From Hygrocybe punicea (lineage: Eukaryota > Basidiomycota > Agaricomycetes > Agaricales > Hygrophoraceae): 64,000 bases of DNA. The position numbers and the translations under genes were made by a program. The DNA lies in assembly GCA_963556145.1 (NCBI GenBank), contig OY744470.1, positions 4,154,001 to 4,218,000 on the forward strand, read 5' to 3'. The notes beneath the pieces are model-generated. The model did no database searches, was not told where the DNA came from, and worked only from the letters and a program-made list of their open reading frames with translations. Below are positions 23,961-35,216 of this stretch, in pieces (the first letter of the stretch is position 1; each line of letters opens with the position of its first letter).

Positions 23961-24238
23961 CGGAAAAGTGGAGCATCAAAGGTGAGTCATCACGCTAGGC
24001 TCACATGCCTCTCCCCATCTCTCCGCCACTCTGAAGCCGTAGTCCTTGCCATACCACATCAGGGTGCGCAAAGTAGATGTAATGATTGTCATTCGAGTTG
24101 GACGTGCTACTGACATGCCCGCTTGTCCTAGCAAAACTGTAACTAAGGAAAATTTTCTTCACTGTCGGAAGGCTGTAAAAACGGTAAGAAGGGAAAGGAA
24201 AGTGAGTAGATTGTTCAACAACTCTTTTCTGGAATTCA

Positions 24239-26008
24239 CTAGCGGCGATTACAGGTCTTTGTGTAGTGCCCCAATTCATGACAAACTGCACAGCGGCGGA
24301 GGTGATGAGCTTTGGAGGTTGGTGTTGGCTTTGATGTTGTATTGCTGGTGGATTGGTGGGGGCTATCGGGTTCAGCGATCAGTTTTCCATCATCCAGTCG
24401 GATGTGTTTATGCTTGGCAGGTCTGGTGTGCTTCTCTATTGCTGATGCGAGCCGCTTCTGGCGGGGCCGGCCTTTTGTTCTAACAACCCTTGGAGCAATA
24501 ATAGCTGGTTCACTGTTAACTTCTTGTTGTTCTCTAAACTAGATGAGTGAAGATAATCATGAGAATGGCACAAACTTACATAATGGCATTGAGGCCTGTT
24601 TCGAGAAAATTGAGTTCTTCTCGTATATGGACATGCGAAAGGGCAACTTGGAGCTTGCTCATCGCTTGATGGTGGATCATTTTGGGGTCAAGTGTTTCTG
24701 TGATTGGCTGGGGGTTTCGTGGCCACTGACAGATGGAAAGAGTGACACTAAGGGTTTGCAAAGCATAGTTGGAGCTGGGCTCTCTGCTCCTTTAATGAGG
24801 CTCGGGACTGTCGCTACATCCATGTCTGGCTGAAGGAGCCATCTAGGAAATGACATGAGCGCATAAGACACTTCAATGCAATATTCACTCACCGAGCGTT
24901 ATACATACTGAGGTGGAATGCTACGTCAGTGGCAAAGAAGAGCAAAAATATGTGACGGCAGGGAATCCCCAGGTTTGTCATCATCATGCAGTCGCATATT
25001 ATGTGTCCACTTTTCAGAATGGTAACATAATGGTGGGCCGTACTGTTGATCTTCGACACCTTGTATATGCAACGTACGCTCCAATTGCGTTGATAGATCA
25101 TGTCGAGTAGGTAATCCATGGAAACCACCATGTCCTCGTCAACAAATGAGTTGAGCATAGCCTTTAGAGAATATTTGACAGTGCTTCCAAGAATGTGCAA
25201 AAAGATCTCACCTTTGTCTGTCCGACCAGTTGTTCTGCCTCATCAATGGGTAATGGTTGATCGGGTAAGGAAGATTGCTCAATGGTGATCTATGTGATGT
25301 GAGGATACAATATTGGCGGCTACGATAAGATAGACTTACAGGTCTTGACGTATCGGAGGGTAATGCTTGGCGGTCGACACGATAAAACATCGCCCTACCC
25401 ATCTGCTCGTATGTCTTTTGCACAGAAAAGATCACGGTGTGATCACGAACTTGCTGTAAGTAGGGCTTGAAAAGCAATTCAACATCATTCTCGTGATGCA
25501 AACGCGATGACTGAAAGGATGACCGTAAAAGAGGGTTTGATGATGCTTTGAATTAACAACAAACCTTTATAGCAAAAAGTTGCTCGTTACATGTTTGATC
25601 CTCAGAACGCTCAATTAGAGCTTTGATCAAGTCAAAAAAACTCGTTTTTGTGTTGCCGAAGAGTTTGTTGATCCTGTGTTCACTCTCAACTCGACCTGAA
25701 GTTCTGACTCCACAGGTGAAACGAGACGATACCCATGGCCAGCCCCAGCGTTCTCTAGTTGGATAGAGTACCCTCTCGAGATAATCCTGACTGCAAGGGA
25801 AATCGTCTATTAGTTTGGTCCATTGACCTTCGAAGATTGATGGCGAATTGGAATAATAGACCTATGAGAATGCAGTAGGATAAGTCAAGAATACATGAGG
25901 CAAAGAAAAGGATAATACCTGCCAGAACATGGTCAAAAAGGTTTGGAATAAGGCGCCCAGGACTGGTGCGAGGTTCTTTGCGATATTGCCGCTGAGATGG
26001 TGGAAGCA
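24239..26008 (-). pseudogene. MULE transposase, C-terminal half (split from the N-terminal half by a 20-kb insertion)
   Basis: Minus-strand continuation of the transposase whose N-terminal half lies at 46077-48737. The half begins CFHHLSGNIAKNLAPVLGAL, the helical part after the second catalytic Asp in Mutator-like transposases. Then come FWQ-VYYSNSPSIFEGQWTKL, RFTCGVRTSGRVESEHRINK (the Glu-bearing region) and, after further introns, a SWIM zinc finger (CDCMMMTNLGIPCRH). Downstream there is an AT-hook-like TKGRPRQKRL segment and a final CCHC knuckle CAVCHELGHYTKTC, ending with a stop at 24239-24241. Exon boundaries in the 24.5-24.9 kb part are approximate. No stop was noticed in this half. 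It could not be expressed as one protein because of the insertion at TA 26009-26010. Confidence 0.8.
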
Positions 26009-26010
26009 TA

Positions 26011-26026
26011 CATCAGGAAAAACACT
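26011..26026 (+). repeat. Left terminal inverted repeat of the 20-kb element
   Basis: CATCAGGAAAAACACT, preceded by TA. Identical to the complement of 46059-46074. With three mismatches the match extends 8 bases further (TTGGCTCT versus AATGCTCT). Confidence 0.9.
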
Positions 26027-26071
26027 TTGGCTCTCACATTATCCTGGGAATATTCCATTTTCTCAGGGTGT

Positions 26072-26112
26072 CGGAGAGTGCCACAGAGTGTCACAGAGTG
26101 TCACAGAGCGTT
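26072..26112. repeat. Left subterminal repeats of the 20-kb element
   Basis: Tandem GTGTCRGAGA / GTGCCACAGA / GTGTCACAGA words at about 10-bp spacing, just inside the left terminus. Candidate transposase-binding sites by position; no direct evidence of binding. Confidence 0.55.
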
Positions 26113-26157
26113 GGAAAGAAACCTTAGAGTCACAGAAACTTGTAACCCGTATTATTA

Positions 26158-29100
26158 CTACCAAATAGTTTTGTATGAATACATATTCTGCCAGTTGTTC
26201 ACCAAGAAAGTCCCACATTCATCTAAAACATTATCAGTGGTCCATGTGATATCTGCAGACCTTCTGAACAGAGGTGTTAACATGCAACTCTGCCTAATGC
26301 TCGTTAAAGGAATGATAGAACCGGAACGTTGACCATCGGCACGGTACAGAGGCTTGAGAGTGTACATGTTGTGATACGGTTCTGCTGTTGGTTTCAGTCC
26401 AGTGTACCATTCAATATATGTCAAAGGGGTTTTCCGCCAGATTACTGGTGAAGGTCCCAGGCCGTAGTCTAGCGTTGATGGCAAGGTGAAAATCACCCTC
26501 ACACGTCCAATGCGTGTTCCTGACGTAAAAAATGTCAACATGAGACTGCAAGCTTACCAGGAAGCTTACCTTCAAGACCGGTGGATTCTGCAATGTCAGT
26601 GTGCAGAACTATGACATTGTCAAAGCGGCCTGCTCTTTTCTTGAAGGCAGGAGCAGCCTTTATAACATCACATTCCTCTTCACCATCTTCTAGACTTGGA
26701 GGGTGAAATTTCAAAGTGTGATAGACATCTAACCTTGCAAAAGGTAGCGTGTTCAAAGATGCAACGCGAAAGGTTGTTGGATTCCCCATGATGCGGTTTA
26801 AATAGTCCTTGAGGGCAGTTGAAAATCCTGGAGCATGATGGCGCTCTGCAATGACGTCGATCAATTGACGAGGTTGAGTAGGATATTTAGGAAGTGATAT
26901 CAGCTTACTGGCGGCGTTGTGAGATAGTGATTTGGAAGGAGGACTAGTGGGACGCTGTGAATCCATCCAGGAGACGTAGTGTTGGAATGTGAACATCTTC
27001 TCCTGGCGAGTAAGCCAGTTGATCATTTGTGGAAACTCGTCACGTTGGTTGGAGGCATGCCATCCATCCTTGGCTAAATCGATGTGAAGTCGTTCAAACA
27101 ATTCAGTGTTGTAATTGTCAGTGGTACCTAGAAACTTGATGGACTGGATGTAGTGGTGCAAGGAATGGAACTTAGGGATGTTAAGATCGTCACGTATGCC
27201 GGTTTCAATGAAATAAGTCTTGTGTAGGTTAAATATGTTCAGGGCATCCTGCATGTAACCCAGGGTGACGTCATCATGTGTGCTGTACTGGGCAAGGTAA
27301 ATGAAGTCCAGAAGCGCACGACATGCCACTATGGCCTTCTTGGGCAGAACACCCACGAGACAACCCAGGAGAATCTTAGCCATATTCTTCTGCTCCGTGC
27401 CAGATATTTGAGAGAGAGCAGAGATACCATTCTTAAAGTGACGCAGTCCGTATGCAGGTGGAAGGCAGCGAATACGGTGGTCTAGCTCGTCAGGACCGAC
27501 TGTGCGCTGACACCAGTTTGTTAGATGCTTGAAGACACCTTGGTAGATCTGATGAAGAACATCAAGTGTAACGGCCAGATTGATGTCTGTGTGAGGAAAT
27601 CCGTCCCAGAAAGGCCTGTAAACACTTCCAGATACCTCCCTGTCCATGCAGTACTTGTGGAACTCTGATGCCGTAGCTGACGTCCTCTTTGCCTCATCTA
27701 TTACTCCTAACGTCCACTTCTGAGTTCGATTCGGGTGTGCGATCATATCCTGCAGCTTGTCTGCTGGACACTGACATTTAGGGCATGTTCCGTACTTGGA
27801 ACAAGTAACAAGGCATTGTTCTGGGTAGTCCGCGACGTAGGACGCTAGGACAGGATGGACTTTACGAACCGAACCGTCACCACTGGTCATCTCGATACCT
27901 GACTCTCCTAAGTCTTTCAGGGGTGCCATGATCAATCGCATCGACTCGTGGAATAAACGTTGATTTCTTGCTCGATGTTCTTGTTTAGTCAACTTGTCAC
28001 GGCAAATTTTGTCCACCGAAAGATAACCCACTAGAACTGCAGCATGCTGAGAAGGCTTTCTCCGTACAGTTTTGGGTAGATTTCCCAAAGTGAGATAGAC
28101 AGGATATGCAGACTTGCCACCCGTGAACTGAGTAAGTTGTGTTTTGTCGGTTGCGAGTATCACAGGTGCTAGAGTTGCGCCGACAGGGAGACGTGTCTGA
28201 TAGTAAGTGTGAGACCTATTTCAGAGAGTGGAGAATGTATCGTTGCACACCTGGATTACATGCCACCAAGATCCCGTCCACATCTCAGAATAGACTCTGT
28301 TTGAGCGACTGACGTCGGAATATACCTTCTTTGGGACGTAGACCATACTCTGCGATAAGGCTGGATCACCCCATAGACAACGTATTGCCTCAATCACGTC
28401 TCTGAACCTTACTACGTGCTTCTCCGCAGGACGATCCTTGAAGGACAGATGCTTGGTTTGCCACTTTCCCGCTCTGTGGGGAATGTCGTCGATGATCTTA
28501 TGTAGAGCATGTGTATTCTGGAATGAAAGCCCTAACTTCTGCCTCACCTGAGGGATCCATGTCAGAACATCAGTGTCGACAGAGAATCCAGAAATCTTAC
28601 CCCAGGAATGGACAGAAATCGGTCAAATGCATTGTTTCCTGGACCGTCTTTAATAACCCAATCTGCAACACACCAGTCAAGCTCGGATGCGAAAGGATAG
28701 AACGTGTTTGGTGCAGGGGTGTCCACTCCCATAGTGATGTCACCCTCCCCATCTAGTCCGCTTCCAAACAGGTTTCTCCAGCGTTCGTGTAGATTTTCGT
28801 TCATCCGTATCACACACCCTGCTGCTTGGAATGGGTCTTCTACCCGACTATCGTCTTCGTCATCTAGAACCCTGTGTAGCACATGGCATGCAGTGGATGG
28901 TCCAGGCCCTGCTTCACCAATCTGGACTTTGGGTAACGTAGCAAGTGTGGCTGATGGCATAGGAATGAAGTCGAACAGATCATCGTCATCTGCCATATCA
29001 TCCATTGCGGCCACGACGTATTCATCCATGTGGCTCCTCTGATCTTCCATTTGGTCTGATTGTCCATCGCCATCGCAAAGATCTGAAATCAAGGCTTCTC

Positions 29101-29257
29101 CACCCTCTCCATCCAAATCTAAGGGGGAGAGCTGTGCCAACTTGCCACGTCGATACCAGCAGCATGAGCGTGCCGTTGTGAGGTGGGTGGTGCAGCCCTT
29201 CTTAGTCTTGAAGCTTTTCATGCAGACAGGGCAAGAGAGCTCATCTTGGAGATCCAT
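26158..29257 (-). CDS. Plavaka-type transposase of the 20-kb element, apparently intact
   Basis: Nuclear DDE-type transposase expected to act on the CATCAGG termini. Exon 29257-28601 starts MDLQDELSCPVCMKSFKTKK (C2H2-type finger) followed by an acidic region. Intron 28548-28600. Exon 2 to 28249 ends WWHVIQ. A short intron, 28216-28248 (33 bp, unusually small, so this join is the least certain), precedes the main exon, about 545 codons to 26570. That exon reads ATDKTQLTQFTGGKSAYPVY, RRKPSQHAAVLVGYL, VLASYVADYPEQCLVTCSKY, TCPKCQCP and INLAVTLDVLHQIYQGVFKH, all hallmarks of Plavaka transposases. Intron 26520-26569 joins a last exon (TRIGRVRVIF to stop at 26158). No internal stop or frameshift was seen. 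An upstream Met at 29290 is in frame; 29257 is preferred because it directly precedes the zinc finger. Confidence 0.85.
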
Positions 29258-29669
29258 GGTAGCGTTGTTGCAGCGTTCAGTCAAAAGCACAATATGAAGA
29301 TAACCAGGATAAGATTGCTATAAATGAATGATACTGTGTCACATGGGTCTCTGAGATAAGCCCAAGGAGGAACGGATTTGTGAGAGATCACTGCATGCGT
29401 TACGGAACCAGAATAAGTTTCACAAGTTGAGTCACTAGTCTCAGTATTGTCCTAGCCAGTGTTTAAAAGTAAGCTCCATGAGAGTAGGGCTGTCTGTAGC
29501 GCTGACTTCCCAAAAAGGACCTCATTTTATCGTCTTAAAAAGTACACCTTTTCAGGAAGTCAGCACTGGTCCAGCTGATCTCTCAAAAAGTTATCTTACG
29601 CAACATGCCTTATAATTCACATCGTACGAAACAAAAAGAAATATTAACTCCACCGCCGTCTTCTCGCAT
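29258..29669. other. Intergenic between transposase promoter and kinase 3' end
   Basis: Holds the presumed promoter of the minus-strand transposase and an imperfect hairpin (29499-29566). No coding sequence. Confidence 0.5.
29499..29566. promoter_or_regulatory. Imperfect hairpin H1, homologous to H2
   Basis: Arms GCTGACTTCCCAAAAAGG (29501-29518) and its near complement (29547-29564), 15 of 18 pairs. The 50-bp core 29508-29557 matches the core of H2 (31653-31702) at about 40 of 50 positions counted by eye, with no gap. It lies about 250 bp upstream of the transposase ATG. It could be a regulatory or transposase-binding site. Confidence 0.6.
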
Positions 29670-31501
29670 TCATGGGATCTGCAACGTCTGCCTCATATCC
29701 TGAAGCTCAGGACATTCACTAACACCAGGGCACCCATGGAGGGTGGCATGAGAGAAATCGAGAACTTGGACAACACCAGTTTGAGATAAAACTACGTTGT
29801 CTGGACGTAAGTCTAGGTGACTTACTCCAGCCTGATGGAGGGATAGTATAGCTGCCCACAGATCGTACCTAGGAACATAGCATAAATGAAATGGCTTGCA
29901 GAGGATGTGAACGACATACTGCTGGGCAGGTGAAAGCATAGAGAATGAGCTCAACGATTTACCTGCATCACGCATCAGGAGCACTTGAAAACCCCTCCCC
30001 ACGTACAGACCGTAGAAAGCCGGTATCACAGTGCCCTGAAGCGCTGCGAGCACTGCATATATTTTGGCTTCGTGACGCAGCCATGCTTGGGATTGGGTGT
30101 CAATGGCAACTTTTCCGACGACATTGTCAGCGCAGTGGTGATCAAACCGCCCTCGAAATACATTCCCCACTGATCCTCTGTCCAGAAACGTAGTCAGATG
30201 AAGTTCACGGTATGACGGGGGTGAAATCGCATCAGTCGGAGATTTGGAGCGTTTCAGGCGTGTTTGAATGGACTTGTGGAAGATCGCTAGTTGCATCAGC
30301 CCCTGAATCGCAACCGATGACAGGAGTGCTATTAAGGAGTGGAAAGTAAAGGACTGGCATTCTGGATCAACCACTTCCATGTGCCGCAACTCGTACGTGA
30401 CTACTTCGCAGTGATCGAGATCGAAAGTCAGACATAAAGTGTCCTCCTATAAACTGGAGTCTCTCATCTGAAAACTCAGAGACGCAACTGCAACTCACCT
30501 GTGAGGGTAAAGTCAGACCGGAAAAAAGGGTTGAAAGGGTGTCACCATTGGGAGCCGGGTTGACATTGGAACGTTGCGTTGCCTGACGAGTACGGCCTAA
30601 TGGCTTAACTAATTTAACCATGGGAAGATGAATATCTGGGGGGGTGTCCATGATCGTACCGCCAGTCCGTAAAAGGCAGAAAACGATTAACGGCATAAAG
30701 GGCGTCGTTGAGTCAAGGAGGTGAAGAATGTCTGAGCATAGGAGGCCATGCAGTGGCAAGCCAGGGACAGGGCAAAGTGAGAAGAGCATGTACCTATCTC
30801 CTCCGAAGAGGAGTGCGTAGGGGATGGTAGTGGGACCTGACAGCATAGCTATTCCCATCTATCAGAGGTGATGATGAGTGGGGGGATTACCACTAAGATT
30901 CAGTGCCCACCTTAAAGATTATGGATCTGTGCCCTGTCTTACTAGGGCTCAGCTCCAAAACCGCTCTATTTCTGCCCAGACGTAAGATACCCTCCGCGTG
31001 ATGTGTGAACACTGTCCAGCTCTTGAACTCCACATGTAGCTGTGGATCAGCGTCACGGTGTGGCCGGTATGTTCCATCCGGGATCTGATTGAAAGTGGCA
31101 ATTCTAGTAGTAGGCTCGGGCTGGGTGGGATTTGCGTCAACCTCCTCTACTGCACAACATATGGGGTTAAAGGCACGCTGGAAAAGGAGGCTAGACGACG
31201 ATTCGTGGTCTAGGAGGTAATTCCGGAGGGACCTCTCCAGGCCGGCAATTGCTTGAACCAGTACAGTGGAGGGGGCTAGATGTCGGCCTGGGGCACTTTG
31301 AAGGTAGGCACGCAATGAAGCCAGCATACGATTCGGTAAAGAATGATCATGGACCATGAAAGCCGGTCGTCCTTCCTGATTTGGGGGTGGTATGCTGATG
31401 TTGTATGGGGCGGTGGATGTCGACGTCGAGATCTTGGTGAATTGATGGTCTGAGGGTAGTGGAAAGATCATGCTAGGGACGTATGTCTCCAACGTAGCCA
31501 T
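29670..31501 (-). CDS. Cargo gene: nuclease-like motif fused to protein kinase, intact
   Basis: Four exons (31501-30911, 30858-30499, 30446-29920, 29868-29670) join in frame to about 558 residues. Introns are 52, 52 and 51 bp with GT...AG ends. The C-terminal ~200 residues are a eukaryotic-type protein kinase: glycine loop LDRGSVGNVFRG, the expected lysine in VVGKVAI, glutamate in LRHEAKIYAVL, catalytic loop GVSHLDLRPDNVV, and DFS in place of DFG (VLDFSHA). Key K, E, D, N and D residues are present. The N-terminal half includes HRDADPQLHVEFKSWTVF, whose D...ExK layout resembles a PD-(D/E)XK nuclease fold. Nuclease-plus-kinase architectures are known among Crinkler-like, transposon-derived proteins, but this assignment is inference. 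It lies in the transposon between hairpins H1 and H2, divergent from the TET/JBP gene. An in-frame Met at 31546 is possible. Confidence 0.72.
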
Positions 31502-31727
31502 CCCTCTTGCTATGGAGATACGTAGGTAAGTTTGCAATGCGCCCAATCTTTTTGCTTTGGTTCTTACCTACTGGCGTTCCCCTCCTTATACTTGCTTTGA
31601 TGAAGGGACATTCAGTTAGGTACCGGTAGCGTGGCCGAAGATTCACGTGGTGTCCCAAAAAGGTGCACATTTTTTCGCCGTAAAAGGTGCACCTTTTTGG
31701 GACACCTCGCTGCAGCGCGTACTTACT
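31502..31727. promoter_or_regulatory. Divergent promoter between kinase and TET/JBP cargo genes
   Basis: 226 bp separate the two opposed start codons. It contains hairpin H2. No clear TATA box in either direction. Confidence 0.5.
31649..31706. promoter_or_regulatory. Perfect 20-bp inverted repeat H2
   Basis: GGTGTCCCAAAAAGGTGCAC (31649-31668) and its exact complement (31687-31706) around an 18-bp loop. It ends 21 bp before the TET/JBP ATG (31728). Homologous to H1. In RNA it would form a strong hairpin in the 5' leader if transcription starts upstream. Confidence 0.75.
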
Positions 31728-32311
31728 ATGGACGTTTCTCCGACGGAACTCATGGACCTGCTTCATTTCTTCCGTGAACGCACTGACAGTCTTCCACCAG
31801 GAATATTTGCAATATACCAGAAACTGGAATCGTTATATTCACCAACGTTTCCGACGTACGCTACTCCTTTAGTCGCCCTTCAACCTGAAACCCTGCCACA
31901 CTTTTCTGTTGCTGCCGTGGCAGATAGGCCCTGTCTCAATATTAACCAGCAGGGATTTGGCCATGGCACTGCTCACATCATTGCAGATAAGGTGAGAATT
32001 TCCATCCCTGGGACATCTGACCATTCACATGTTCAGCTCCACTCCTTCTCACAGACTGCTAACCTCGATACGGATGCGGCTTATTCCGTTGTTGTGAGTG
32101 CTTTTGGGTGGAAGTCATTCCTTAGGCGTCTGATGCTTCCCACATCCAGGTCACCGGAGATGCTAACGCCGAAGCCGTATATGACGCACCGGAAGACTCA
32201 CCTGCACGGCTACCTGGCTGCTATATCAACGTAAACAGTTCGGAGCTACGCCGTTTGAACCGTATTGATGGGCGGAAAGACTCAAATCCTTACGGTGCCA
32301 CCGCAGCATCC
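31728..32311 (+). pseudogene. TET/JBP-family gene, 5' part (before gypsy insertion)
   Basis: First exons of the dioxygenase gene whose remainder lies at 41165-43694. It starts MDVSPTELMDLLHFFRERTD. Introns 31992-32054 and 32094-32149 lead to the exon VTGDANAEAVYDAPEDSPAR, ending NPYGATAAS at the gypsy border. This N-terminal region precedes the catalytic domain and has no recognisable domain. The last codon TCC lies in the target duplication CATCC, and after removal of the gypsy the frame continues S-AVNRNGECNRGG. Confidence 0.75.
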
Positions 32312-32867
32312 TGTTAGAGGCGTGCAACTCCGGAAGGATCGGAGTTCTTCGGAGGAGTGGAGATGTCAACTCTTGAAGTAGGTTCACTACTTCCTTAAGT
32401 CGTATTGAGAAGACGTGGATGGAGCGGAGTTAGTCCGGAGTTCCGGACTAAGTACTAAGATAATTAATGAGCTTAAGGGAAAGCCTTAAGTTTGAGAGTG
32501 GGTAAGAAATAAGGAACTCAAGTTGATTTTCTGAACGGAGTTACAGGACATTGTAGTTCTAGTTTATATACTTGGTAAACTAATTGTCATGTCCTTGGAG
32601 ACGTGAAGACAATATGAACTCCGGAAAGAGGACTGGAGTTCGGAAGAAAATAAAAGGGATAAAAGGTTGCTATGTATGGTGACAAGTAAACAAAGGGGAG
32701 GAAGAGAAAAGGAGGTCGGAGTAAACGGAGATGGGGAAGAATAGTAATTAACAAGAGAAGAACAATAATGTACGCGAGAAGATAAGATAAGATAAGATAA
32801 GATAAGTCGGCGGAAAAGTCCGGAGCGGAGTTCGTCGGAATCCGGCGGAGCTGCATGGGATATGACA
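32312..32867 (-). repeat. Gypsy LTR, left copy (3' LTR of the element)
   Basis: 556 bp beginning TGTTAGAGGCGTGC and ending GGGATATGACA. Contains a short tandem GATAA/GATAAGATAA run near 32781-32806. Nearly identical to 40604-41159. Confidence 0.95.
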
Positions 32868-32880
32868 GTATCTCCCCCTT
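32868..32880 (-). other. Polypurine tract of the gypsy element
   Basis: On the minus strand AAGGGGGAGATAC lies directly upstream of the 3' LTR start TGTCATATCC, the expected plus-strand priming site. Confidence 0.7.
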
Positions 32881-32950
32881 AGCGTCGAACCCTTGAGACG
32901 CCTGTGGAACAAAGGGAGAACCGCAGCGGAGTTCAAAGCGGAGGGCCTAC

Positions 32951-32958
32951 GGTATAAA
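32951..32958 (+). promoter_or_regulatory. TATA box of the antisense gypsy gene
   Basis: GGTATAAAAC about 38 bp upstream of the ATG at 32990, just inside the LTR boundary and directed opposite to gag-pol. Confidence 0.55.
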
Positions 32959-32989
32959 ACAAACTCCTGGCCAGGAGACAACCCAAAAA

Positions 32990-33844
32990 ATGTCGTCCTC
33001 GCAATTATCGTCCTCGCAAGAGATAGCCGCGTGCATCAAGGAGATGGAGCACGAATTCGCCGAAATGAGGGTGAAAGAGGAGGCAGAAGAACGGAGAAAA
33101 GCGGAGGATGAGAGGAAGAAAGTGGAAGAGGAGAGGAGACAGAAGATCCAGGCGGAGGCGATGAAAAGGGTGGAGGAGGAAATAAAGAAGAAAACGGCGG
33201 CGGAGGAGGGGGAAAAGAAAGTGGAGGCGGCGGAGGAGGGGCCCTCAAGTGCGGAGAAGGGGAAGAGAAAAAGAGACGGGTAAGCAAAGGCACATAAATG
33301 AAAGACCGGAGTTGACTACAGAAGCAGGGCCGTACAATGCAAGGCGTGCGCGGAACGCCGGGAAAACTGCGTGTGGCCCGTGTCCGGAAAGGCGCGGAGT
33401 TGCGATGCATGTAAGAAGAGGAAAGCGCGATGCGAGGTAGATGGTGAAGAGGGTGGAGTGAAGAAGAAAAAGAACAAGGAGGAAAAGGAGGAATCCGGAT
33501 CGGAGTACCGCGGAGTGGAGCCCGCGGTAAAGAAGCTGCTGACGAGGACGGAGCAGCTTCTTCACAAGCTGCTCCGGGCGACAGAAGACAACATGGCGAT
33601 GTTGGGACGGGTCGCGGAGGCATGCGAGGGGGTATGGGACACCGTGGAGGATCTCTGCGAACATGCGGCTCAATGGGCCGACCATCTGAGGAACTTAGAG
33701 TTCCTCAGAGATAACTCATACGAGCTCCGGAAGTACACTCCGGAGTCCGAGGACATCGCGCCGGAGGAGACGGAAACGGAGTGGGAAGAGGGGGATTTTT
33801 TGGGGAAAGGAGGAAACCTTGAAAAGAGTCCGCGAAAATCGTAA
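32990..33844 (+). CDS. Antisense accessory gene of the gypsy element (coiled coil plus cysteine cluster)
   Basis: Two exons, 32990-33279 and 33322-33844, joined over a 42-bp GT...AG intron give 270 residues in frame. The N-terminus MSSSQLSSSQEIAACIKEME is followed by a highly charged coiled coil (K/E/R heptads, residues ~20-90). After the intron comes a double cysteine set, CKACAERRENC and CDACKKRKARC, each C-x2-C-x6-C with basic residues, similar to half of a fungal Zn2Cys6 cluster. A further charged and helical region ends at 33844, 10 bp from the pol stop on the other strand. It is transcribed opposite to pol, from near the 3' LTR. I recall similar antisense genes in other Agaricomycete gypsy elements. 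Role unknown; zinc and nucleic-acid binding is inferred. Confidence 0.7.
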
Positions 33845-35082
33845 ATAGACAGAATTAATAGGATGGGCCCGGTTTCGAAGGATAAGCGGAGTGAAAGTCC
33901 GAAACGAGCTCAGTAGCATGTCCAAGTTCGGAGGCCAAGATCCAAGAAGTTTCTTCGTCAGTGCCTTCGTAGCCCTCCCAACGTACAAGGTACAGTAGCT
34001 TGCAAGCACGACGGCGGTTGTCGATCTTGGAATCGAGTATTTCGGAGATCTCAAACTCTGGTTCTCCGTTGACAACGACCGGAGGAGGCAGAGGTTGGAC
34101 ACGGTTAGGAATGGTATTCGGAGTCGCCGGTTCGAGCTGAGAGACATGATAGACCGGGTGAACAGAGCGGAGAGCCTCCGGAAGACGGAGGGTATATGAG
34201 TGAGTACCGGCCTTAGCAATAACTTCAAAAGGCCCCAAGTTCTTCTCAGAAAGTTTCTTGGAGGGTCTAGTAGTCCGGAAATGCTCAGCTTTGACGTAGA
34301 CGGAATCCGAAACCTTGAAGTCCAGAGGCGGAGCGCGCTTCAAGTCCGCGTAGTGTTGATAACGTTGTTGTGCCTCAGAGATGGTTTGTCGAAGTTGTTG
34401 ATGTAACTCATCGAGGTCCACAGCGAATTTTCGTGCGTGGGCGGAGGAGAGGTCGCGCTCCGGGTGAACGGAAAGGTTAGGGTGGTAACCTTTATTGGCA
34501 AAGAAAGGAGAAACTCCGGTAGTGGCGTTTGGAGCGTTGTTGTAAGCAAATTCCGCAAGAGGAAGGAGGGACGACCAATTATCTTGCTGATAATTGCAAT
34601 AAACGCGGAGATATTGCTCAAGGGTTTGATTGACGCGTTCCGTTTGGCCATCGCCTTCAGGATGATAACCGGAGGTAAAGTGGAGTTTCATGTTGAGGGC
34701 CTTTCCGAGAGACCGGAAAAAATGGGAAACAAATTCCGTGCCTCTATCGGAGGTGACGTGACTAGGAACTCCGTGCTTAGAAAAAACGTGAATAAGGAAA
34801 AGATGTGCGAGTTGGGGGGAAGTAATCGTATCGTAAGTTGGAATAAAGATCCCTTGCTTGGAAAGACGGTCAACCACAACTAGGATGGCCGTAAATCCTT
34901 CGGAGTCCGGAAGTTGTTCGATGAAATCCATGGAAATTGAATTCCATGGTTTCTCCGGAATAGGGAGCTGCTTAAGCAATCCGTAAGGACGATGCCAAGG
35001 GGTTTTGGATCTCGCGCAGGTTGTGCAAGACTTGCAGTAATCACGGACAAAAGTCCAAAGTCCGGGCCAGGTGTATTCCCGC

Positions 35083-35216
35083 TGGAGTAGGACTAGAGGT
35101 CCTACTCACTACGATGGCATGGTCATGGCATAGTCAATCTCTCCTAGTCTGACTAATCCTACTACAAACATCTATCTACGACTAGATCACGTGACTATCC
35201 CAATCCTCCTACTACA
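35083..35216 (-). repeat. TRIM terminal repeat, left
   Basis: 134 bp, TG...CA ends, contains AGGACTAGAGGTCCT, itself an inverted repeat. Confidence 0.9.

Noticed and set aside
21638..23979. Long Ser/Pro/Leu-rich frames on the minus strand
   Set aside because: By-products of the GAGAG minisatellite; the same frames appear in several registers.
96..26010. Shared TIRs between the first Plavaka copy and the 20-kb element
   Set aside because: CATCAGGAAAAACACT was not found around 1-96 or after 4312; the first copy may be cut by the window edge or belong to another subfamily.
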